From positions 27,702,641-27,766,640 of the forward strand of contig CM041294.1 in the NCBI GenBank assembly GCA_023052935.1: a stretch of DNA of 64,000 nucleotides, in the 5' to 3' direction. This DNA is from Piezodorus guildinii. Its lineage: Eukaryota > Arthropoda > Insecta > Hemiptera > Pentatomidae. How positions within the stretch are numbered: the stretch's first letter is position 1; each line of letters starts with the position of its first letter. Of the stretch, positions 55,459 to 64,000 are shown piece by piece. The notes beneath the pieces were generated by a model. It was given only the letters and a program-made list of their open reading frames with translations, did no database searches and was not told the DNA's origin. The position numbers were made by a program, and so were the translations under genes.

Positions 55459-56334
55459 TCTGGTGCGGGCAACACACGACTTTCACTTACCTCCATTTTT
55501 AAAATCAATGAAAGACTTTTCAAAAACAGTTAGAGATAAAAATACGTGAAACTATTAAGGAATTAATTAAATTGAATTTATACAGAAACATGTGTTTTAT
55601 TAAAAAATCTATTATATTATTATCTAAAATAATCAGTTAGTTTTATGTTCATTTCATCACTCTCTATTTACTTTTAAAAGCTTGTGTATGAGATAATATT
55701 TTTTCTAAAATCTTTTCTAAGTTTTCCAACGGTATATCATACATGTATATTACTGTTCTTATGTTCGAAAACAAAAAATTGCATAAAAAAAATATTTTTT
55801 CTGTTTTCTCCTTTAGTTGCGTATCGAATTTAGTCAATTCATATATTTACCTGTTTTTCATTAGCGTTAACAAGATAATATAGTTATTTTTATTGAATCT
55901 ACAAAATTAAAGGTACTTCAGAAGAAGAAAATTTAAAATATCGACATTTATGCCCTGTCAAACCATTTTAATCATAATAAAACCTACATGATATTAAAGC
56001 CCATTAAATTTTACATCGATATATATCAAAATCGTCGGAACTGTTTTCGAGAAAATCAAAAAAAGGTGCAAAATGCATGGTATAAAGTGGATCTTCTGGT
56101 AAGCTGATTTTGATGAAAAAGATTTTGTAACGTCTCGGACGTATAGTTGTCTTAATTATGAATTTTCAGTTTCATAGGACTTACCGTTTCAGTCCGGGAG
56201 TTACCACACACACACGCACAGACCTTTTTGCAGGACTTGGTTATTTAGACTAAGGCACCCTAAAACGTGTATTTCCGTTGAAAACTGGAATTCAAAAATT
56301 TTCACGATCGCAACTATATATAGTAATTGAAAGT
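55459..56334 (+). mobile_element. HLN element, full length
   Basis: Forward copy: TCTGGTGCGGGCAACACACG, ACTTTCACTTACC, complete interior, (CA)n, TTTTTGCAGGACTTGG, CACGATCGCAAC and a partly deleted hairpin (CTATATATAGTAATTGAAAG) at 56334. No nested insert. Confidence 0.8.
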
Positions 56335-56879
56335 AAAAATTAGATATTCTATTCTATTGATTTCAGTTTTAAAAAGAACTTAAAATAAAAAATTAGATGA
56401 ATGACAATTAAATAACAATAAATAAATTTAAATCTAGTTGGCCTTGAACAACCCGTGTTAAGCAGGATCGGGTCACTCGTTTTTTATTTTTTTATAAAAG
56501 TGTAAACAATTTGCTGGTTATATACTTAACTCGTAAGTTTAGAGTGCTTGATATTGCAATTTTCTAAGCCGTAATTTACTTATCGCCCTTTTAATGGTAG
56601 TCTCATGAGTAAGGGAAGACGTAGAAATTTTAATTGTCGCATAATAGAATTAAACTTTTCTCATCTACCTTAACTTTTAAGATTAAAAAGTAATGTAATG
56701 CGATTGCCGTAAAAGTTTCAAGTCGAGATTTATTGTAGCTAGCTTTAGGTATAATGTGGTCAACCTCACCTTTCAAACCAAACTCAAACCTTAACAAGAA
56801 TTAATAATTTTCCTCGGAAATTTCGTATTTTTTTTAAAATTTAATCGCATTTAATGTGTAAATATTACGTCATAATGAT
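56335..56879. other. no feature recognised
   Basis: AT-rich. No frame assigned. Confidence 0.3.
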
Positions 56880-57765
56880 TATGGAATCTGGTTTTCGGCC
56901 GGGCTTTTCCGCAAAATCCGCTCACCAGCGTCATACATGCCCTATGGAAGGTGATAGGACTAATACTTTTGAACTTTTCAATAGTTTTTGTCACTCTTGA
57001 CCATTCTCTCCATTTTTGCTAACTAAAATGTTTTTTAGTTTTCTAGCAATACTAATCGGGGGTTTCAGTCTTTTGTCTCAGACAGAACTCGAGTTGTTAC
57101 TATTCCTAATCACCCTCTATCTCACTTCCCATCCCTTAGGGCAGGCCCAGGTCTCAAACATCTCTCCTCTCCTTTTCAATTCCTATATCAATGATTTTTC
57201 TTATTAAATCCAACACTGCTCCCATCGTTTATATTCTTTAGATTACCTTTAGATCTACTTATCTTTCTCTCTGTCTGAGTTATTCGTAGCCTTTTTCAAT
57301 ATTCAGGAAGATCTGGATAAAATCTGTGCCTGGGTTTACATAAATTAAAGATTTATTGTTAGAAAAACTCAGGTCATTGTTATGGGCTCTTATTACCTCC
57401 TCAGATACATAAATACCAAGTCTAATCCTAAACAATCACCTTCAGTCCCTCCTTCCAAAACTTGGCTATTACCATTGCCTAAACCCTTTTCTCAGTAAAG
57501 TTCGATAAAACAACAGTTCGCTCCCCTCATTATCTCCCACTTCGCACCCGTAAGCTTCTTGTCTCCACTAATATCCTCTACTTCGATTAATTCGGTATAT
57601 GGAGGCCTCTCGACTCTATTCGAGGACAGACTTAAGCAGATTATGTCTATAAGATTCATCTTTGGTACCTGGAGGAGGTCTCCAGTGACCCAATTATAAG
57701 ACCAGTTGAAGTGGCTCCTACTTTCCATAGAGAGACAATATTTTCTCGTGTTTACCGTTGGCCCT
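56880..57765 (+). pseudogene. CR1-like LINE, internal RT relic
   Basis: Starts at ESGFRPGFSAKSA (RT motif 2a region), then NISPLLFNSYINDFSY (motif B end) and, in shifted frames, IYLSFSLSE, QEDLDKICAW, and GGLSTLFEDRLKQIM. It ends inside the ELKWLL block. 5'- and 3'-truncated and heavily shifted. Same family as 52030-54035. Confidence 0.7.
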
Positions 57766-57984
57766 GAAACATCATGATTCTCTATACGTACTGAAGAGCC
57801 TTCATGGGTTGTGAAGGTACGGTTTTTTTTTTTTTTTTTTGTTTTACGTAAATAAACAAACAATAAATTTAGGTTAATAATTTTATAATGATATCCTCTC
57901 TAATTTTATTAAATAATTAATAACTTATTATTTTAGCTGGAGTAATGTCTATTAATATCTTTTCTCAAACCCTAATTTAGTAGG
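57766..57984. other. unassigned, with T18 at about 57823-57840
   Basis: AT-rich junction between two LINE relics. Confidence 0.3.
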
Positions 57985-58598
57985 GATCAGGGACAGACTT
58001 ATGACTATCCATACCGATAGTCAAGCTATCAGAGCTTTGGGTAGCTACATGACTCGGTCCAAATTAGTTGAGGAGTGTAAAAGAAATCTAAATGCACTCT
58101 ACCTACTAAATATGTTCCGAGTTCATAGAATGTCTAGTCAATAAGGCACGTTAGGCAATGAGAGAGCTAATAGCCTCGCAAGGAGGGGTTCTGCTCAGTT
58201 ACCCTCCACACCTGAACCTGTGTGTGGAATAAGCCTCAGCCATGGTAAAGAATTGATCAAGGACGCTGCTGACAATAGATCTAGGCAATGGTAAGCAGCA
58301 TCATTCTAAGCTGTTTTTGGAAGGACCCTGCAAAGTGATAAGTTGTACACTACTCTCAATGAACAGGATAACTCTGAGAAAGATGGCAGGAATATATACA
58401 GGACGCTTTCGACTTAATATGCAACTCCATAATATAGGGTTTGCAGCCTCACAGGCTTGCAGATTCTGCAAGAAGATGAAACATTTGGAAAAAATCCTTC
58501 TACCATTTGGCAACGACCTTGTATTAGATCTTAAGCTGTGTGAACTGACTAGCCCTTACAGTTTGGTCAGATTAACCAAGATAAGAGGCCTGTATTAA
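57985..58598 (+). pseudogene. RNase H plus zinc-knuckle tail of a LINE
   Basis: Frame 1: TIHTDSQAIRALGSY (RNase H Asp motif), LVEECKRNLNALYLL, an in-frame stop replacing the usual PGH residues, then GTLGNERANSLARRGSAQL. After a frame change, 58317-58598 reads TGRFRLNMQLHNIGFAASQA, CRFCKKMKHLEKIL: the CxxC...H knuckle (H from KKMKH) follows RNase H in LOA/R1/I-like LINEs and in related RNase H cassettes. Broken by a stop and a frameshift. Confidence 0.75.
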
Positions 58599-58619
58599 GA
58601 GGATAATGGACGGCAACGA

Positions 58620-59815
58620 CTGGTTTCCAGTTTGGATTTCGCTCATCCCACTCCACCATCCAATAATGTCATCGTGTAGAGGATGTTGTATCATCAGCAT
58701 TGGGGCGCGGATTGTACTGCACGGGAGCATTCCTCGACGTATAACAGGTCTTTAACCGAGTTTGGCACCCAGGACTGCTTTACAAACTCCGTAAATTCCT
58801 CTCTCCTACATACTACCTCATCATCCAGTCCTACCTTTCTAAAAGATCCTTCAAAATAAACCACAATAATTCCTATTCATCCCTTTTTACTCAGTCTGCT
58901 GGTGTCCCTCAAGGTAGTATCCTAGGACCCATCCTTTACACAGTCTAAACAGCTGATATCCCAACCCATCCTTAAACCTTCCTTTCTACCTATGCTGATG
59001 ACACTTTTGTGTTATCAGTCAATAAGGATTCAACTATTGCCTCTCAAACTCTTCAATCCCACATCAGAGACCCTGACGTATGATGTCAAAATTGGAGAAT
59101 CGAAATCAATTCCAACAAATCCCACCGAATTACCTTTACCCTTCATCGTAAGCCTATGACATCCTGCCCTACAGTGTCCTTTAATAATATTCCGCTTGTC
59201 CCGGTTGAACAGATTCGCTATCTAGGACTTCTACTTGACCAACGTTTAACATGGAATCCGCACACAAGACTGAAACGACAAGAAACTGCCCGTCGCTTTC
59301 GTTTACTTCAACACTTACTTGACAGACGCTCTAAACTTCCACTTATCTACAAAAGACTCATCTACATCACCATCATAAGGCCTATCTTGACTTACGGAGT
59401 TGAGCTCTGGGACTCTACTAAACTATCAAATTCTTCCCGTATTCAATCCATACAATCCAAAATCCTTCGAAAAATCCACAACGCTCATTACTTTGTCACG
59501 AATAGACTCATACATAAAGCCTTAGTATCCCATATGTTGCTGATTTGGCCCGGACTAGGTATCAATCCTTTCATGAAAAACACCACTCCCATTCTAATCC
59601 ACTAGTTTCAATCCTTGCTTCCTCATCCATTCCTGACAATCCTCTGTGGCGTCTGAAAAGGAGATGGCCTCGAGACCCTCTAGTTTAGATTACCCAGTGA
59701 TTAGTGCCAATGGGCATTTACTCTTCATGTTTTTTCATATATTTCTGTTAGCTAATTTACTTGATGTATTAACTAATACAGTTGTAAATTTCAATAAATG
59801 ATAAAAAAATAAAAA
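58620..59815 (+). pseudogene. Jockey-clade LINE, RT to 3' end
   Basis: FQFGFRSSHSTIQQ (motif 2a), AFLDVXQVFNRVWH (motif A with Asp, stop inside), SAGVPQGSILGPILYTV (motif B), STYADDTFVLSV (motif C intact), then an open frame 59156-59605: EQIRYLGLLLDQRLTWNPHT, LIYITIIRPILTYGVELWD, SKILRKIHNAHYFVTNRLIH. 3' end CAGTTGTAAATTTCAATAAA and an A-rich tail at about 59815. The best-preserved Jockey RT here, but stops and shifts remain. Confidence 0.8.
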
Positions 59816-59819
59816 AAAC

Positions 59820-60160
59820 GACTAGTTTAGGTTGCAGTCCATAGGATAAGCCTTAGAAAAAACCAAAAGAAAACAACTAATTTTGTTTCCAACGTGACTT
59901 ATCTTCAGGATTAGGTATTTCATAATTGATTATTGATAATTTTTCAGTATTTTGTTTTTCAATTTAGTAGAATAATTTTGAAAATTGAACTTATTTTACA
60001 TTCACTTTAATGCATATGAATATAGATATAGAACACTATATAGGGATAGGCGAAGTAAGAACAAAATTTGTGAGAAAACTAAAAGCATTATTAAAAAATC
60101 ATCAGATAGCAATTTAGGGATGTATCGTCACCTCGAAACGTTGGAAATAATGTTAAGTTG
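59820..60160. mobile_element. possible hammerhead-like repeat relic
   Basis: Starts TTAGGTTGCAGTCCATAGGA (compare 29400) and includes TTTCCAACGTGACTTATCTT CAGG-type sequence at about 59885 and CACCTCGAAACGTTGG at 60129-60144. These echo the GAAACGTT/GG and CCTGAAGA words of FB repeats but no arm pairing is clear. Confidence 0.3.
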
Positions 60161-61020
60161 CTATTGATTAATTAATTAATCTAATTGGTCAAAAAAGATG
60201 TCTACAACTATTCAGCTAAATTGAACCCTTCATTATTCCTAAAAAGTTAAATGAATAATAAATTGACTGTAGTAAAATAGGGTCTTAATAAGATAAAATC
60301 AATTCCCATCAAGTCCTTAGGAATTGTGGTAACAGTTGGCCATCTTCGCATCCTAAGTGGAGCGTCAGCTTGCTCATTAAGTTCAGTCTTATCCCTTTAA
60401 ATCTACATTTTTTCTAGAGGTCGTTCCTAGTGTTTTTATGTTCAATTTATGTCTTTAAAAAGATGTGTATGCTAAACCTAAGCCTTAAAGGATTTCCTAA
60501 TTTATTTTTATTATTTAATTTCATTCCTGTTTGATGCCATATGTAGCCCAAATATTTTGTTGTCTTATACATGGTCAACAAGCGGCTTTTATTTTTAAAA
60601 ACGTCTTAATTCCTTTTTCAAGTGCTATATTCCTCTTCTATTTTCTCGCTTTTTAATTTTTTTTTTCTTTAACAACAACTTTATTCTTGTGAGTTCAGGA
60701 GCACCTTCAGGTTAGATTTGTTTGTTTAGTATAAAATGATTAATGTCAACCCCTTATCAACTACGATAATTATAGTACTTACAACTCTAATAAGTATTAA
60801 TAAGACTGAGTGATAAAAACAACTATATTACAAGCCCATGGTGGGTCTGGGGTTCAGTAAATAGAGAAGACCGATGCCATCAACTGTTGTCGGCCAAACA
60901 CGGAGATTTGGCCGAGATCATGCTCAATTGCAAGGTTTCCCCTCGCAAATCGGCTACCCACTTTTTAAATGCTGAATACTCCGCAAGCCGAAGTCCTGAC
61001 CATATAGTCGTTTCATGTAT
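60161..61020. other. no feature recognised
   Basis: A more balanced patch at 60840-61010 shows no assignable frame. Confidence 0.3.
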
Positions 61021-62043
61021 AATAATAATAATAATTCTTTATTAATTCTGGGACGAGTCCCTTAAGAATAATATTACAGGAAATAAACAATGGTCTTAAG
61101 ACTAGAGTCTTAGAGTAAAATAATAGACAACAGAATTAAATTAGTAAAATTAAAAAATAAAATAACTCAAAAGACTACTTATAATAAAAATGTACAAACA
61201 AGAAAATATATACATACATACATACACATATCTAGTGTTTATAATGTGCACAGAAAATGATATATAATAAAAAAATATTTTAACATTATAAAGAAAAATT
61301 AAAAATATACAGTTAAAAAAAAATGATTTAATCGTAAATCTTTGAAAAGAAAATCTTTTTGAATAATATTTGCTGTTCAATGTTCCCAGAAAATTAAAAC
61401 TGAATAAAATAAAAAAATTATATGTCTGCTTTATTTTTTTTATTTTCCCTGAAATGAGCATCTAATTGGAATGATTTAGGAATTGAATAGAAAGGAAATG
61501 GTTGAACAGGCGGGATTTAAATGTTAAAAGAGTTTGGGAGTCCCGGATGTTGGAAGGAATGGAGTTCCATAGGGATGCGGATCGGATTAAGAATGATCTA
61601 TCGAAAGCTGTGTATCGATGGGACGTTATATACAGATCAGAAGGGTGTGAGCGAGTGTTACGGGAGCGGACGGAGGATTTGAATTTAAGGAGATGCGAGA
61701 TGTAACATGGACACTGGGATTGGATACTTAGGTAGATGAAGGATGCTAGGAAGTACTTACGGCGGAAGGATGGGTACAGCCACTTTAGCTCTTCGTAAAA
61801 TCGAGTTATAGAGGTGTCTCTGGATATCCAAAGATGAAAAGCAATTAAATATTCGTTTTAGTTTTGCTTCGAGATCCCCAGAGACACAGCAGTAGTCAAA
61901 GTGGGGAAATATTAAGGAGCTGACCAATAGCTTACGGCATTGGAAAAAGAGGACGTAGGTGATTCAGAAGTTTTAAGGTGGAAAATGTACAACGGGAGAT
62001 TTTGGTAACATCGTATACGGTGTCGAATGTCTATTGATCGTTT
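61021..62043 (-). pseudogene. CR1-like LINE 3' end (same subfamily as 18870-19637)
   Basis: (ATA)n tail and GGGACGAGTCCCTTAAG at the left. In reverse the coding end SLWNSIPSNIRDSQTLLTFK, ELKWLYPSFRRKYFL, and further in a FDTVYDVTKISRCTFSTLKL segment up to 62043. Several frame changes. Its 5' side is cut by the 14-bp repeat and insert at 62044. Confidence 0.7.
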
Positions 62044-62587
62044 ATTCAGTTATAAAATGAGATTGACTAATCAATAATACATAGTAATATTTAATAACTT
62101 ACTATGTCTATACCTCAAGACCACCACGGATAACCCTAAACCAGCTACCTAGAAAGGACTGACCAAGTGACCAAGTACGACAAAGGACACATACCCTGTA
62201 CATTAGACACAGTACCCAACACCTGCAAGCACTTTGCCCATGCCGCCTCCTCATTCCCCCTACAATCCCTTGCTATATATACCCTTTGGTCCTCAAGACT
62301 TATCACTCTAGTCTTAATATTTACTTTTGTACACTCATAGAAGGAGACCTCGGAATGTACACTTTGTCACCCAAACTCCCAGCACAGTAATATGTATTCA
62401 GAATATGTATTATGTTTTCATATATAAAAGCAATATTTTAATATCTTCACTGTGTGTGATTATTAACTGAACGATGATTTAAACTCTGTTATGATAAAAA
62501 AAAGGGCATCTGAAATCACGATACAAACCATATTTTTATCTAGTGTACATTGTAAATATTGTATGTAAGTAAATATTATTATTCATT
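62044..62587. mobile_element. 544-bp insert flanked by 14-bp direct repeats
   Basis: Bounded by TCTATTGATCGTTT at 62030-62043 and 62588-62601. The interior is less AT-rich than its neighbours, has TATATATACCC at about 62274 (TATA-like) and ends with TAAATATTATTATTCATT, a LINE-type 3' tail. No long frame. It could be a retroposed transcript or a non-autonomous retroelement; a solo LTR is less likely because no TG...CA ends were found. Confidence 0.45.
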
Positions 62588-62689
62588 TCTATTGATCGTT
62601 TTCATTTTATAACAAAACGCTTACAGCTCTATTGGGTTAATGCGATTTAAATAAGTCCTAATATTCTAAATATTAATAAATATCCTAAA

Positions 62690-63055
62690 GGCTAATCCCA
62701 AAATTTATTATTTTATATATTTATTTTGTATAGAATGCCTCTACCCGTAAGGGTCATTGGCATATCTTATTGTTTTAGACTCTATTATAAAATTTAATTC
62801 TTTTCAGAAACTCCATTGGGAAATCCACGTCTTTCACGTATTCCTGGAGGATATTACAAAGAGTTTCGCCCATATTTAACTGGTTCCTCAATGTGGTATA
62901 TTCTTTACACTCTACCAAAATGTGTTTCACTGTCCTTATGACACCACATTTCGAGCATGTAGGGGCTTCTAAGCCACGAAGAAGATAGCCGTGTGATAAC
63001 CCGCAATGTCCAATCCTTAGGCGACATAGAATTAGTTTGGTAAATAATGTTAGTA
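62690..63055 (-). pseudogene. RNase H-type LINE, C-terminal zinc-knuckle part
   Basis: The minus-strand frame reads LSHGYLLRGLEAPTCSKCG, TVKHILVECKEYTTLRNQL, MGETLCNILQEYVKD and a stop, followed by GACCCTTACGGGTAGAGGC and TATACAAAATAAAT. The CxxC...H...C knuckle is intact. The RNase H part lies at 63500-63780 beyond an interruption. Confidence 0.7.
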
Positions 63056-63499
63056 TATTGGTTTATGTGCGTTGGTTATATATTGGTAAAATAAAGACGC
63101 ACGATTATGTATAAAAAAAAAAGAATAATACAAATAAAATAATAAAATGAATACCCGCAATTCTAATATAGTAAAGTAATAGCTCTGATTTAAATCAAAT
63201 AGTATAATTGTTAAATTATTAGTCCTTTAATATTATATTAATATTTAATGGTAATCTTATCTGCTGTCCCCCTGGGGGACTTGATGAGAGGAAGTTCTGT
63301 AGTTAGCGTACGCCCTCGCTTATTACTTACGACTCGACTCCTTAAGAACAACACAGTCTAATTCTCGGTAATGCGCATACGCGCCTTCCTTTTATCGCGT
63401 CAGTGTTCATTTGAACCATTCCTATGTATTTTTAATACAAAGAAACCTTAAATACATTTATATAATATATAATTTTTATAGAATCACCAACAATTCGTT
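63056..63499. other. unassigned segment splitting an RNase H LINE
   Basis: About 440 bp between the RNase H and knuckle parts of one LINE on the same strand. Includes a GC-richer patch at 63250-63410. Could be an insertion. No target duplication was found by eye. Confidence 0.35.
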
Positions 63500-63780
63500 T
63501 CCTCCTTCCTTGATTTTCTATTGCTTGGTATTCAATTTGTGATTTATTTCAAGCAATTTCGAAGGACTGCTTCTCCACACCTTACCCAGTCTGCCCGAGG
63601 AACTTGATCAATCACCTTGACGGGATAAGTGTCGTCCGTTCGAGCCAACCGGGACGAGGCGTCTGCCTTTTCGTTCCCTCCAATGCCGCAATAGGAAGGG
63701 ATCCAAATAAAAGCTATTTCGTGGCCTTGTTATGCAGAACACTACATGTTCATAATTTCTGATATTACGGCGTGTTTGGA
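63500..63780 (-). pseudogene. RNase H part of a LINE
   Basis: The minus strand reads IAFIWIPSYCGIGGNEKADA followed by SSRLARTD and DQVPRADWVRCGEAVLRN. This is the GNE-AD motif of RNase H and its downstream linker. The rest is frame-shifted or missing. Confidence 0.65.
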
Positions 63781-64000
63781 CGTTTGGCTCGTTATAGCGG
63801 ATAAGACGCTCATCCCAAAATTGAATTAATAAAGTATGCAATTATTATTAGTCTTGCTTATTACCCTAGTACAAGATATTTAAAAGTAAAATTTATTTAA
63901 CTATTCTTAAAATCATTTAGTCAAGATATGATTAAACAAAAATTATTAACGTTTTAATAGTAGTGAGCTTTTAAACCGATGATTACAGGCTTAACTATTT
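63781..64000. other. no feature recognised
   Basis: AT-rich end of the window. Confidence 0.3.

Noticed and set aside
62044..62587. Solo LTR of an endogenous retroelement
   Set aside because: A TATA-like word is present, but no TG...CA ends, no short target duplication and no internal primer site; the flanking 14-bp repeats fit LINE-type insertion better.

Overview
This 64-kb window looks like intergenic, repeat-dominated DNA of a metazoan, most likely an arthropod. It is strongly AT-rich, full of (AT)n tracts, and carries Jockey-clade, CR1-like, RTE-clade and RNase H-bearing non-LTR retrotransposon pieces, tRNA-derived SINEs and many short DNA-transposon relics. There are no bacterial operons, CRISPR arrays or rRNA genes. 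I cannot name the species. No complete host gene is visible; at best there are two or three candidate host exons.

Dominant family: at least sixteen copies or fragments of one element of about 0.86 kb (called HLN here) occur on both strands. One end begins TCTGGTGCGGGCAACACACG and is followed by ACTTTCACTTAC. The other end is a hairpin built from the same 12-mer. This is the layout of non-autonomous Helentron-type rolling-circle elements (HINE/DINE-like). HLN copies are the landing sites for many other insertions, such as SINE-A with target duplications at 1.6 and 18.2 kb and an RTE at 40.9-44.3 kb.

Regions: 0-5 kb, RT relic, short MITE, HLN with nested SINE, CR1-like and Jockey LINE ends. 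6-11 kb, HLN, 1.3-kb iteron-bearing TIR element, microsatellites. 11.3-12.1 kb, inverted repeat with hammerhead-like motifs in both arms. 12-25 kb, LINE relics, SINE-A/SINE-B, HLN, second 1.3-kb TIR element. 26-29.6 kb, three HLN copies with nested SINE-B, (AT)n and LINE tail. 29.7-37.6 kb, the most unusual block: a foldback element with a MITE in its centre; a giant palindrome (arms about 2.53 kb, 77-bp spacer) whose apex is a tandem array of 155-bp units with a hammerhead-like core; a third inverted copy of that array; and four MITE copies head to tail. 40.9-44.3 kb, a full-length RTE-clade LINE with a 12-bp target duplication, interrupted by what looks like one extra A. 44.8-45.4 kb, two more foldback elements with hammerhead-like arms. 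46-64 kb, more HLN and LINE relics, two candidate host exons (48.4 and 54.55 kb) and a 544-bp insert flanked by 14-bp direct repeats.

The parts do not form a pathway; they record successive transposition. The RTE could in principle have supplied reverse transcriptase and endonuclease to SINEs. No Helentron Rep/helicase, no Penelope-type RT/GIY-YIG and no DDE transposase is encoded here, so HLN, the hammerhead-like repeats and the MITEs would all depend on enzymes made elsewhere. Alignments and family calls were made by eye; percent identities were not computed.
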